This document shows, piece after piece, positions 15,184-25,060 of a DNA stretch of 64,000 nt; the first letter of the stretch is position 1; each line of letters begins with the position of its first letter. The notes beneath the pieces were generated by a model. That model was not told the origin of the DNA. It saw nothing but the letters and a program-made list of their open reading frames with translations, and searched no databases. The position numbers and the translations under genes were made by a program. Origin of the DNA: Isoetes taiwanensis (Eukaryota; Streptophyta; Lycopodiopsida; Isoetales; Isoetaceae); assembly GCA_021234155.1 (NCBI GenBank), contig JAJEKV010000035.1:7623891-7687890 (forward strand), read 5' to 3'.

Positions 15184-17628
15184 ACATGAATAACAAAGTC
15201 AATCTCATGTTCAAATTAATTGAAGGGGATGGTGATTCCTTTGCTAAGCGAGCAGAGATGTATTATGAGAGCCGTCCAGAACTTACGAAATTGGTGGAGG
15301 CATTTTCCCGCTCTTACCGCCTTCTTGCAGAACGCTATAGTGACCTTAGCTGCAAACATATTCCAAATCCTCCACAATCAGACCGAAAGTTAACTTTCGG
15401 AGAATGAATACATAGTGCAGAAGATTATATGTCATTTTCTGAAAACAATAAGATCTATTATAGCAATGAAGGAAATCCCGTTGATCGAGCACACCAATTA
15501 GGCATTTCTATCAAAGTGAAAAAGGTGAAAAGACACAATGGAGAGTATTTCCCTTCAGCTTCTGAAGCTGACTTTGATTCTTATCCAGAAGAAAATGTAA
15601 AGGAATCAGGACTTCAAACAAAGGTTCATCTAAAGGGATCAGAACTCCAAACCATGGTTCAGAAACTCATTGAAAATAATGACCGTTTTCAAATGCAAAA
15701 TATCCAACTAAAAGAAGAGAATGACAGGTTGAAGGTAGAGTTATCACATCTAAAAGTATGCCAGCAAGAAAACAGAGGCAATGAGAACAGCAAAAACTAC
15801 TTCACTGAGATCCAAGATAGGAAAAAAGAAATTGCAGAGTTAGAATTAAAGGTATTTGATCTTGTAACCTTAAAGCAAAAACTTGGAAATCAATGCGACA
15901 GGTTTAAATCATTGTATCAAAACAGCACTGAAGAAATTGCTAATCTCTGGCAATGCATAAGGCAGTTGGAACATGAGGCTACAATGGCAGAGGAGGAAAA
16001 TGAAATACTTAAAGCAGACAATTCCTCTCAAGTTTATCATATCAAGAAACTTGAAGATGTAATTGAGATTCACAGAAACAAGGCAAAAGAGTTACAAGAA
16101 GCCATCCAGGATCTGCAGGACGAAAATGGTCTCTTGCAAAATCAGCTTCAAAATAAAGAGATAGCTTTGCAAAATTTACAAGATAAAAGCCAGTCATTAC
16201 AGGTGGAGTGCCAAAAGCATATTGAATTAGAAAGCGCTTATTCGTCCATGGTGAAAGAGCTGGAAGACCACCTTTTACATGTGCAAATGGACAATTGCAA
16301 CTTAGAAGAGCTGATGCTCTCTAAACTTCAAACAATATGGAAGCTCCAGGAATCTGCAGACAAAATGAAGCATGAGAATATCATCCTCCAAGATGACATT
16401 ACAGCTGGCATTGAAGAGATTAATGGGATTGAAAATGAATTGCAAGGTATAAAAATGGAGAGGGAAATACTTCTTCAGATAGTCCATGATGATACACAAT
16501 GGGCAGTAGAATTGGAAAGTGATATCAATTTGCTATGCAAACAGTTAGAAAGGATAGAGGAGGACCGTATTAAATTGGAAGCTTTTCATCAAAGGACTGT
16601 AGATGAGAGAAACGCTCTTGGAGAATTGCTGAATAGGGCATATTGGGATCTAGCACGCATGGCGGAGGGATATTCCACATGTCTTACGAATGTACAGGCT
16701 TCCAGTAAGCTTCCTAGCTTCATGGCAGATGGCGAAAACCTGGATGCTTATCTGAATGTAGTGAGAAGAGGATATGAGATATATAAAACGGTCGTCCTGG
16801 AGGAGACAATCAGCATCCAAGGGTACAAGGAGGATATTAAAAATGCAGAAGTATTGCTTTTCAAAGTACAAGGAGGATGTAAACCAATTAGAGAGTCTCC
16901 AGATAGAGATGAAAGCCTACAAATCAGAATACAACAAGATGACAATGAAAGCTCTGACTATCAAGCTGGGAAACGCAAGAGGAATTATGTTTCCGAGAAC
17001 GGAAAAAAGCAGTTAGCTATAGTTTCAGAGGTTGTTTATGGATCAGCAAATGAAAATGAGAAAGGTTGTCTACAGCTTCAGGAACACCAAAGTTTAATAG
17101 AGGAAAAGCAGGTATCGAGTAAGTCCAATGCATCATTCGATCTAATAAACCTACTATTGACAGAAGAGAATAGTTACTTAAGATCTCAGTTGCTCAATAA
17201 AAATGATGTTATTCAAGAGTTAAGGAAGACAGCCTCTGAACTGGAAATGGCTCTGAACAACTCCCATCTCTTCAGAATACATGACCTACAAGAAAGTGTC
17301 TCACAGCTGCTCTGCTGGCAGAAAAGAGTGACCTTGATGATATCATGCTCTGCAATGAAAGTAAAGCACAGAGTCTACAAGAAGCAGCTGAGAAGTTGAT
17401 TAGAGAAAATGGTTTACTTGAAGGTAAAAATAAATCTGCCTTTGAACAAATAACTACTCTACAGAAGGAGTTGAATAGTGCTCAAGAAGAGGGAGAGGTG
17501 CTCAAGAATGTTGCAAGCAAAGACAAAAACAGGTATCTGAATTGGAAAAGATTATCAATGAAGTGCATGAAAATTTGCAGAAAATTTATCCAGGCCATGA
17601 TAGAACCAGTGACCATATGGGCATTTGA
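15184..17628 (+). pseudogene. NETWORKED (NET/KIP1-like) actin-binding coiled-coil gene, disrupted
   Basis: An acceptor at TGCATAG|AC opens with the second half of a NAB (KIP1-like) domain: [52 protein letters not shown] domains bind F-actin and link it to plant membranes. A long coiled coil follows, rich in Glu, Lys and Leu heptads, in one large exon as in known NET genes. Three lesions are seen: an in-frame TGA at 15405-15407; a frameshift near 17305-17320 (after it the frame reads ALLAEKSDLDDIMLCNESK); and another near 17525, after which QVSELEKIINEVHENLQKIY leads to a stop at 17626-17628. The first half of the NAB domain is missing. A short intron removing the first stop cannot be excluded, but three lesions together favour a pseudogene. 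Confidence 0.75.
15383..15400. repeat. Perfect 18-bp palindrome
   Basis: CCGAAAGTTAACTTTCGG is identical to its reverse complement. It lies just 5' of the in-frame TGA that interrupts the NET-like reading frame, at the end of the NAB domain. Confidence 0.9.
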
Positions 17629-17889
17629 TTGCTGCAAATGCAGTACAGGGCTTCTCAAAAACTAAATGAACTTCGTATAAACATGCCAATTTAAAGTCGC
17701 CCAATTTTATTTTTATATTATATTGAAATATCACAAAAAAGATTGCACATGATTCGTGTAGTAAAAGCACTACATGATCAATCAACCCTATTCAAACTCT
17801 AAAAAACATATTTGCTGAGGACAGCCAAAATAATATATACAGCCATACAAGCAAAAAACACCTAGAAAAATAATTAAATTTTTTTTTCT

Positions 17890-18147
17890 TCAGTCAGACT
17901 GATCTTCTGGCTTCGATGCCCTCTCAATTCTACTCGCAATCCAATGGGCTCTGGCTTTGTCTTTCTTCAAAATCTTTTCCCATTGCTCAGGAGTGTTCAA
18001 AATGCCCTTTTTGTCCAAATTAAGAGTCATAGCATGAGGGACATGTTTCATCTTCATATCTTTCTCTGCTTGGACAATTGTAGATGCAATACATGCCATT
18101 ACCACAAGGGCAATAAAAACGAAAACCGTATGCTGAAATTTTCCCAT
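17890..18147 (-). CDS. Small secreted basic protein, 85 aa
   Basis: The ORF starts MGKFQHTVFVFIALVVMACI, a clear signal peptide with likely cleavage after VQA (about residue 27). A 58-residue mature part includes NLDKKGILNTPEQW and KARAHWIASRIERA. The mature part recalls the propeptide of plant A1-family (nepenthesin-type) aspartic proteases, which have an R-x-(K/Q)AR-(x)2-W-I segment before the catalytic domain, but no protease domain follows. It could be a stand-alone peptide gene or a detached protease N-terminus. A plausible 5' UTR intron (18154-18296 on the minus strand, donor GTATTTG, acceptor TTTTTACAG) ends seven bases before the ATG. A close copy lies at 34738-35199. Confidence 0.6.
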   Translation of the reverse strand: MGKFQHTVFVFIALVVMACIASTIVQAEKDMKMKHVPHAMTLNLDKKGILNTPEQWEKILKKDKARAHWIASRIERASKPEDQSD

Positions 18148-18410
18148 TCTTTTCTGTAAAAATTCAATATTACGTTAGATACAACTAGATCTACACAAAA
18201 ATTTGAAAAAAAACCAACAACAATTATTCTAAGGTTACAAAAAACATGGAACGCATAAAAACCAACCAGAGTACGGGACTGGAATACCTCAAATACCTTC
18301 GCGACGATTAAAGAAGAGTAACTAACCGCGTTTGCAGATCGCTCTCTTGCTGCCGATGGGCGTTTGAAGACGTGCTCTAGGTTTTTCTTATTCCGCGTCA
18401 AACATATCTC

Positions 18411-18438
18411 ACGACACGTCATCCAAGACACGTCACGC
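18411..18438 (-). promoter_or_regulatory. Paired TGACGTG (bZIP/as-1-like) elements
   Basis: The minus strand carries TGACGTG twice, 14 bp apart start to start, with ACGTGTC context. Paired TGACG or ACGT motifs bind TGA and other bZIP factors in plants and mediate stress, salicylate or ABA responses. They lie about 270 bp upstream of the secreted-protein ATG and just upstream of its likely first, non-coding exon. Function is inferred. Confidence 0.45.
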
Positions 18439-18489
18439 TATATGTTGACATGGAACTTTTTTAGTGTCAAAGTATTACGGGATGCTAAC

Positions 18490-18536
18490 GCATCAATGGG
18501 TTGCCCTTTAGAGGAGCCATTGATGCATGCACAATT
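18490..18536. repeat. Short hairpin around GGGTTGCCC
   Basis: GCATCAATGG (18490-18499) pairs perfectly with CCATTGATGC (18527-18536). A similar string, GCTAATGCATCAAAGGGTTGCCCT, recurs at about 38839. Confidence 0.6.
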
Positions 18537-18539
18537 ACA

Positions 18540-19120
18540 GACACAGTCACATATATTTGTGTCAAATAATATTGTGTATGGCCATGTATGATCAAGATCT
18601 CCGAAAAGGGATCCAGTCGAATAGTGGAGTAGCACAGAGATAAGCAAAACTAGAAACAAAACTGATGGGATTACATAAATAGAGATGATCCAGATGGTTA
18701 TGGGGTAGTTTCGATACAAGGGAGATTGAGTAGAGAATTGGGCGTCTAAGGTGATGAAAGATATGAAGTAGAATTCATTTGATACCAATGAACAATAATG
18801 CCTAAGGTTTGGCTAAAGATTATGATTGAATATTATTTGAATGTGTTGTGCACTCAACTCATGTTAGCTACTTGTAGTGCTTTCATATTTATGTGCCGTA
18901 TGATATAACGATCTATCTTCTAAGGTTACAAATATGTGTTCAAGTTTCCTTATGTCTTTTAACCCATATATCATTGGAAGCTATGAGGGCGTCTGTTTTG
19001 TATTTTCCCTTCTACATCTACGTTTGGTGGAATAGGGCAGTTGTTTTCGTATTATTCTAACTTTTATTAGCGTTGTAGGTCTATGTGTTATAAAGTGTGG
19101 GTTTTTGGAAGCCACTAGGT
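18540..19120. other. Intergenic, nothing recognised
   Basis: AT-rich sequence between the secreted-protein promoter and the aminotransferase fragment. No exon or repeat was identified. Confidence 0.5.
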
Positions 19121-19686
19121 TCAATTGTATTTAAGCTTCTCCCATTCACAAAATCTTATAATTGTCTCATGTGTAGGCTTAGCATTAATTCCGCTGTCTT
19201 TCAAAAACATGCAAACATCATATGCTGAAACAGGACCCATGACTCCTGGACTGAGCTCAATTCCATTCAGCAAGCCCCGGCCTCTTACTTCTTTCATGAA
19301 GAACTCATCTCCCAAGTGGGCTGCCCTGCAAGTATGTACTTTCAGGATTAGATAAGGCTTGCCCCACACCATGTATGAGGCAAGTTCAAATGGAGCAATA
19401 AAATGTGATTTCAGGATTAAATCAGAAACAGATCCAAGAGTCTAATTAGTAACGAACTGTAAAGATTTAAGTGAGCTTCACATCCATTTTTCATGAAAGA
19501 AGGCTTCCCTTAATCAATAAAAACGATCCAATATTGAAAATAGAGCAATATGAATCAAAGCAACCTGAGGAGAAAAGCAGCAGAGAAAATCGAACACAAT
19601 ATTACCTCTGGGCAAGTTCCTCTTCCTTGGCCACATTGAGAGCAGCAATACCTACAACACTAGCCAAAGGATTCCCTCCAAAAGTG
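19121..19686 (-). pseudogene. Ornithine delta-aminotransferase fragment, two exons
   Basis: Minus-strand exon 19606-19686 encodes TFGGNPLASVVGIAALNVAK, the cofactor-domain segment that follows the PLP lysine region in class III ornithine aminotransferases. After a GT-AG intron, an exon from 19325 downward encodes RAAHLGDEFF, VRGRGLLNGIEL, VSAYDVCMFLKDSGI and KPTHETIIRF. The expected continuation is missing and the frame ends in unrelated sequence at 19121. The upstream two thirds of the enzyme, including the PLP lysine, are absent within the 600 bp examined. The enzyme makes glutamate semialdehyde from ornithine in mitochondria. Retained introns mean a DNA-level fragment, not a retrocopy. Confidence 0.85.
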
Positions 19687-20273
19687 CTGCAAGAGAATTT
19701 GCTCACATAATAAGCTAAATTATTCCCATGCATCCAAAAAAAACATAAACATATTCATGTTACATATCACCCTTAGTTGTGGTGTAGCCCCTCACTTATG
19801 TTATGAAGTGATGTATGCATAACCTTGTTTCTTCTATAAGAAGAACTACTAGAGAGACTGGGAACAGTACAAAAATGCATCAAAATGCAATCACCTTTCG
19901 CGTTGATCTGTGCTTCTGAGGTTAAAGAAGTAACATTGTCTCCTTAAAAAGCCCTGGATGTGGCACTAGCAGAGAGCAAATCCGGCTATGCTGCTACCCT
20001 GAAAAGAGCCAGAGATATGTACCTGCATTTCCGCTTCTGCTTCCCCTGCCATGGATCAACCGCAAGAAAAGAAAGGAGCTCATTCATGTCAGTGTCATCG
20101 CCCGAGGAAATTTGCATAGCTACCCAAAGAAGACCCAAACAATCTCTACCATCAGACACATCCCAAACAAATCTTCGACGTCTAAGTGTCACTGGGCGTC
20201 ACAAAAAACCCAAGCAATCGCAACCGCTCATACAGAATATTCTATGGCATATTATACTAAAAACAAATCGAGG

Positions 20274-20282
20274 CCTTATATA
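20274..20282 (-). promoter_or_regulatory. TATA-like TATATAAGG
   Basis: It lies on the minus strand 24 bp downstream of the GGGTTGCCC hairpin at 20306-20328 and points toward the aminotransferase fragment. It may be a promoter of that locus; no transcript evidence exists here. Confidence 0.35.
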
Positions 20283-20305
20283 CGTCGCTCCACCCTCCAA
20301 CAACA

Positions 20306-20328
20306 GGGTTGCCCCATACGGGCAACCC
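20306..20328. repeat. GGGTTGCCC / GGGCAACCC hairpin next to an A/T tract
   Basis: Perfect 9-bp arms with a 5-nt loop. On the minus strand it is preceded by a T-rich run and followed by a TATA-like box. It shares the terminal hairpin with the 130-bp repeat family at 37.2, 40.1 and 48.9 kb, but the following sequence is not alignable. Confidence 0.75.
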
Positions 20329-20944
20329 AAAAAAAAGAAGACTTTTTTTTTCATGGGGTTAGAAAATATACAATATTTTCGGGGTCAGAGTTCATGACAC
20401 CATTACTCATCTCTAGCCATGTGGTATGATGTAGTAGTACTATCTACTTTGCTGGATGCTTACTACAAAAAATTGTTTGACGATATCAAGTATTTTGAAG
20501 GGAATGAAAAAAATCACGAATGATAAATTTGAAATTAGATGCCAGATGATCAATCTGGAGATTTAGGTTTTGCCACGACAATAGAGTTTCGATAACATTT
20601 TATCATTTTGGGTACAAGAACATAAATAGACGTTGAAATAGCAAATACATGTTCGTTCCTGCACGTTAACAATATGGAGGTTGGGTCATCGCTGTGCATT
20701 TGTGTGCTGCCACGTGTCCTCGTCAATAACGCGGAATGGAAGTTGGGGCATCCATTCTGCACAGCAGGTAAATCTGTGCATTGTTACCAGGTAAACAACT
20801 TGTATAAGGTTTTAGGGTTATGTTAGCTCACCAGACGAAGCCCTGCGCGAAGCTTGCTGGATCTACTACAGAGCTCCATCTGCTGCTTGAAACTTGTCGG
20901 ATCTTGCCTGAACTGCTTGAAGCTTGCCGGATCTTGCCGGATCT

Positions 20945-21025
20945 ACTGCCGTAGAACACGATTTGATGTTGAAGAACACGATTTCATGTTAAAGAACACG
21001 ATTTGCTGCTCCATAGCTGAAGAAC
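20945..21025 (+). repeat. Degenerate 20-bp tandem repeat
   Basis: Three units of (G/A)(A/T)AGAACACGATTT(G/C)(A/T)TG(T/C)T occur at about 20951, 20971 and 20991, with a partial fourth (GAAGAACACGAGC). Confidence 0.8.
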
Positions 21026-21072
21026 ACGAGCTTGCCGGAGAAGATAATCTGATTCTCCAACTTCTATATTGT

Positions 21073-21194
21073 AGGGAAAGGGAAGCAGGGGCTCCCCTTT
21101 CGCAAAATGCGTCAGACCCGCTCCCGGCTGACGCCGGTCGCGGGGCCAATGCCGATTTTGTGGGAGGGGCGGGAGCCCCTGCTTCCCTTCCCCT
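21073..21194. repeat. GC-rich foldback with 24-bp terminal stems
   Basis: Bases 21073-21096 and 21171-21194 are reverse complements at 23 of 24 positions. Inside, GCGTCAG (21109-21115) pairs with CTGACGC (21128-21134). The approximately 120-bp block is much more GC-rich than its surroundings. Its arms are purine/pyrimidine-biased (GGGAAGCAGGGGCTCCC), similar in style to the foldback at 1.5 kb. The open frames across it are translations of the inverted arms. Confidence 0.8.
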
Positions 21195-21691
21195 ATACAA
21201 ATAGACTTATTATTAGTTGTCAATTCCTTTCTCACGAAGAATATATGGACCAATAAGCGCCAACAAAGAAGTACACGCATGAAGAAAAGATATATTAATA
21301 AGGTTGCACCAAAAATTATAATTTAGGGCAATTTATAAAAAGGACTTTGTATTTTGTTGAAATCACGAAAATGCCACTGTATTTCTCCAAATTATCAAAA
21401 TGCCCCTATGTATATTTCATCTTTTAAAAACAACCACTGCTTTTATATATTTCATCTCCCCTAACAACGGCTACATTGCAGCAATTTTGCGCATGTTCTC
21501 TGCCCAAGCCAATTTTTGCTACTCTGATGGAACTTTTTTACGTGGAGCTTTTCCGAAAATCGTTGTACCTTCTCGTCAAAATCGCCTCAACCATTTGTTC
21601 TGGATCTTGCTTGAATGTACTAGTGGGTTTCTATTTTCAAGGAATTTTCAATGGTAGGCTATTAAATTTTAAGGAAAGGTTACGTAATGAT

Positions 21692-21771
21692 TGTACTAGC
21701 CCATTGTATGGGTCCCATGACCTATTGGTCTTCGTGGACGTTAAAAAAACTATTCTATTCTATTCTATTCT
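21692..21771 (+). mobile_element. Isolated LINE 3' end with (TATTC)4 tail
   Basis: The stretch GTACTAGCCCATTGTATGGG...CCTATTGGTCTTCGTGGACG, then four TATTC units, matches the 3' end of the LINE at 43.0-43.1 kb almost base for base. Nothing upstream matches, so this is an extremely 5'-truncated insertion of about 80 bp, or a SINE that borrows the LINE tail. Confidence 0.8.
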
Positions 21772-21849
21772 ATACGAGCTCTTGCAAAATAACCACCTGC
21801 AGGTTCTGGCATTGAAAAGCTACATTGCTAAACTATAAGTGCTTTGGCA

Positions 21850-22975
21850 TTTTTTTCAATTTTTTCCTTCCACCAGTAAAAGCATAGGTAGCCTGGATAA
21901 ATTTGTCTCTGATGCTGCAAAAGTTAATTTTTTTGCAACTAGCATGGAATTGGTTAAGGCCTTGATAGACACTAAGAATGATGTTAGATAAGAATTGATC
22001 AAGTTCGATAAAACTAGATATAGAGTGAAGTGTGGAGAAGATTGTCCATAGCATTTTTGCTTCTATAATTGGTGGCGGGCTAAGATGTGAGATTCGTGCA
22101 GTAGGTGAACATAATTGTGGTGGTGTTCAGCAATTGAGCAACAAAGAAGCCTCTTCTAGTTGGTTGGCAAGGAAGTACCATGACAAGTTTAGGAAGCACC
22201 CACATTGTAATAGATGATTTAAGAAGGGAAGCAGGTGTCACTGTAACTTATGCAGTGGCTTACAATGCAAAAGAGATGGCTATGAAAATAATTAATGGAG
22301 ATTATAAGAGAGGATATAGGAAAGTTCATGCTTAATGTTAGAAGTTGTTAGAGAGCAATCCTCCAAGAAGTGAAGCCATAATGGAAGAGAGCGAAGGATA
22401 GTTCCACAGACCGTTCATTGCTTATTTAGCTTGTCTTATTGGATTTACCTTATATTCGTATCTGATAGGGATAAGAGTTTGCAGGATGCACCCTATACTG
22501 TTTTTTCGAGCTTCCCAAATGCCTCTTGCATGAGGCATCTAGTCTGAAAATGAAATGTAGTGACACTGTGTTTTTGCACTGTTTTGGGGAGGCAGCAAGG
22601 GCAAAGACTATTCTTGAGTATGAAGACACTTAGTGAACATGAAACAAGTCAATAGTGTGGCAACAGACTGGCTTTTGGAAACTATGCCACCAAACAGGTG
22701 GATGACTGCATACTTCCAGGGTCATCGCTATGGTCAACTAACATCTAAAATAGCAGAGTTTATTAATTCGCCGTTACTTGATGCACGAGAGAAGCCCATA
22801 ATAGCGATGCTCGTCGATATTAGCATTGCTTTGCTAGATAGGTTTCACAGACGTGGCAAATGAGGCTAGATAGATTTGACACTTCAAAAAATACAGCTGT
22901 TCAAATGTTAAAGTTGTGGGCAATATGGCCGGCACAACCGCAAGACTTGTAGAAACTCTATTGCAGATTGAACTA
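21850..22975 (+). pseudogene. Mutator-like (MULE) transposase with deleted catalytic core
   Basis: Recognisable segments run in order. First is the MuDR-type DNA-binding region (VKCGEDCP, HSIFASIIGGGLRCEIRAVG, SSWLARKYHDKFRKHP, about 21990-22217). Then comes DDLRREAGVTVTYAVAYNAK with MAMKIINGDYKRGYRKVHA (about 22213-22335). After that the frame jumps within about 100 bp to the post-catalytic SLQDAPYT. The C-terminal helical part follows (VATDWLLETMPPNRW, EKPIIAMLVDISIALLDRFHRR, 22633-22863). Last is a degenerate CCHC knuckle (CGQYG, NRKTC, about 22908-22945). Most of the DDE integrase-like domain is gone, and several stops and frameshifts exist. It is a dead fragment; terminal inverted repeats were not found. 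Confidence 0.85.
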
Positions 22976-24584
22976 TATTACTTTTGAATTGAGTTGTTGA
23001 ATTGTTATTGGTAAAACTAGATTGTACATTGATGTATCTTGTTGTAAATTTGAGTTGTTGAATAATTATTGGAATTACAGAATTGGAAAGAACTCTTTCT
23101 AAAAAATGAGTTCTAGAATTGTTAGAAATGTTTTGAAAATCTTTAGATCATAGAAAATGAATTGCTATGCTATTGAACTTTAAGCATAATCATGTGTTAG
23201 AATCATGCTTTTATGAGAGAGCTATAACAGCAAGCATTTGGAAGTGCTGGGTGAAAGCATGGTATAGTGTCTCGATATGTCCCCTGCAAGAGAAAAATGA
23301 CAACCCATTAAGCAACTGGGAAAAAGAGAAGATAAAGAAAAAGGCAAAAAGAAGAGAAAAATGCTTTGATCTAAGAGGCTATGAGTAGTGCCGATCAAAG
23401 TTTTTAAAGAAGTAAGGTTGTAGCTAATCTAATGTTTTCATTCAAGTGGCAAGTTTATCGTTTTAATTCTAATGAAAGAAGGAAAGTATTAAAAGATGTC
23501 CTCAAGCACAAAGAGATCAAGGGTCATCTTGGTGATCAATTCAAGGATGCAAAGATTCACAACCATTTGACCAATAGCCTTCGAGGAAGCATTAAGACAG
23601 TAAAATCTTCTACAAATGGATTCTATAGCTACAAAATAAAGTATGTGTATCGGAAAAGAGTGTCCAAAAAAATCCATTAGTAAGAGAGGCCTGGAAAAAA
23701 TTTTGGGGATCCATCCGAGATGTATTGGAGCAGCTATATATAAATACAAAGAGGTTGAGCTCAATAAAGGAGGATGGATATTTTTTGAAAGATCTGCTTG
23801 ATTTGATTCAATTCAAATCGTCTTTTAAGTTAATTCAAAGTCATTTGAGATATAAATACAAGGGCCTCTCCTAATGTAAAGGATGTTAAGCTGAAAAGGT
23901 TGCAAAGAAACGTGAAAGAGGAACATGCAATACATTATTTGGAAGATACTTAGGTGCGAGTTATTTCTCCATGAATATGAATTCTATCTCCTTCAATTCA
24001 TTTGCTTTTGTGTCATAGTTCTATAACAGTCTACACTACTAAATTCACTTTTACATGGTTGTAGTTGATGTTTCACCCTAATTTTCTCCAATGATATGAT
24101 CATTAGATGTATACTTAATTAGGATAAATATACTTTTCGTGGCGGGTGATGTTGCAGCCACAAATGCCTTTGCTACATATGCAACTTAGATGGTTGCAGT
24201 GCAGATATTATTAATCTACATAATCTTGTTCATTTTGACTCTCGTATCAGTTTCTTTAAATTGCTTTTCATCGGTTGCTTTTCTAGAAATAGATTGGCTT
24301 TATGAACTATAAATCTACACAAGCGAGAAAGATTACATAAAAGCACATCTCGGATGAACCCAGAAAACCAGGTCGCAACCTGATCTGTTCTGGCCACTTT
24401 TAGGTTACGGACAAAATATTGGTTCGAGCATATATCCCACATGCCTAAGTAAAAAAAATAGCATGGATATATAAGAAATTCTATATGGAGCCTTGTCAAT
24501 AGTTACATATGTATTGTGGGGACATGGGAGAAAATGGGAGAGATTTTGCCTTGGTATATGCCAAAATTTAGGTTGGATTGGATC
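22976..24584. other. Intergenic DNA with one unassigned ORF
   Basis: A lysine-rich 82-aa frame at 23432-23680 (KVLKDVLKHKEIKGHLGDQF) is intact from an ATG but matches nothing I recognise. The rest is AT-rich and empty. Confidence 0.3.
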
Positions 24585-24610
24585 TTCATGGAGAGAGCTC
24601 TCTCCATGAA
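24585..24610. repeat. Perfect 26-bp palindrome
   Basis: TTCATGGAGAGAG is followed directly by its exact reverse complement CTCTCTCCATGAA, with no loop. It lies just before the 250-bp tandem repeat array. Confidence 0.92.
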
Positions 24611-25048
24611 CATCCATACCTTGCAATTTTTTTGCTTCTCTCCATATATAACAATAAATGCATTTAGTTTAGTGTTAGGTTTAGCAAGTCAAAGAAAAAC
24701 ATCCAATTTGTAGTTAAAATGACTTATCAAAAAGATGACTTGTCAAATTATCCTGCAAAATCATTTTCTCTTCAATTTCTTGGCAATGTGGCTAGTCTTA
24801 GCGGGTCAAATCTTGTTAAAGTCATGTAAGGCTAGCATGGTTTACAAAACTTTTTAACACAATGAACCTTTTGCAATTTTTTGCTTCCTTCCATAAAATT
24901 AGGTGCATTTAATTTAGTGTTAGGTTTAGCAAGTTGAGAAACGTCCAACTTATAGTCAAAATGACTTGTCAAAAAGATGACTTGTCAAAATATCATGCAA
25001 AACATTTTCTCTTTAATTTCTTGGCAATTTGGCTAGTCTAAGTGGGTC

Positions 25049-25060
25049 AAATCTTGTTAA
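25049..25060 (+). repeat. Target-site duplication of the L1-type LINE, left copy
   Basis: AAATCTTGTTAA precedes the LINE and is repeated at 29149-29160 after its poly(A). The uninterrupted sequence is also present in the two neighbouring 250-bp repeat units, which gives an empty-site reference. Confidence 0.9.
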
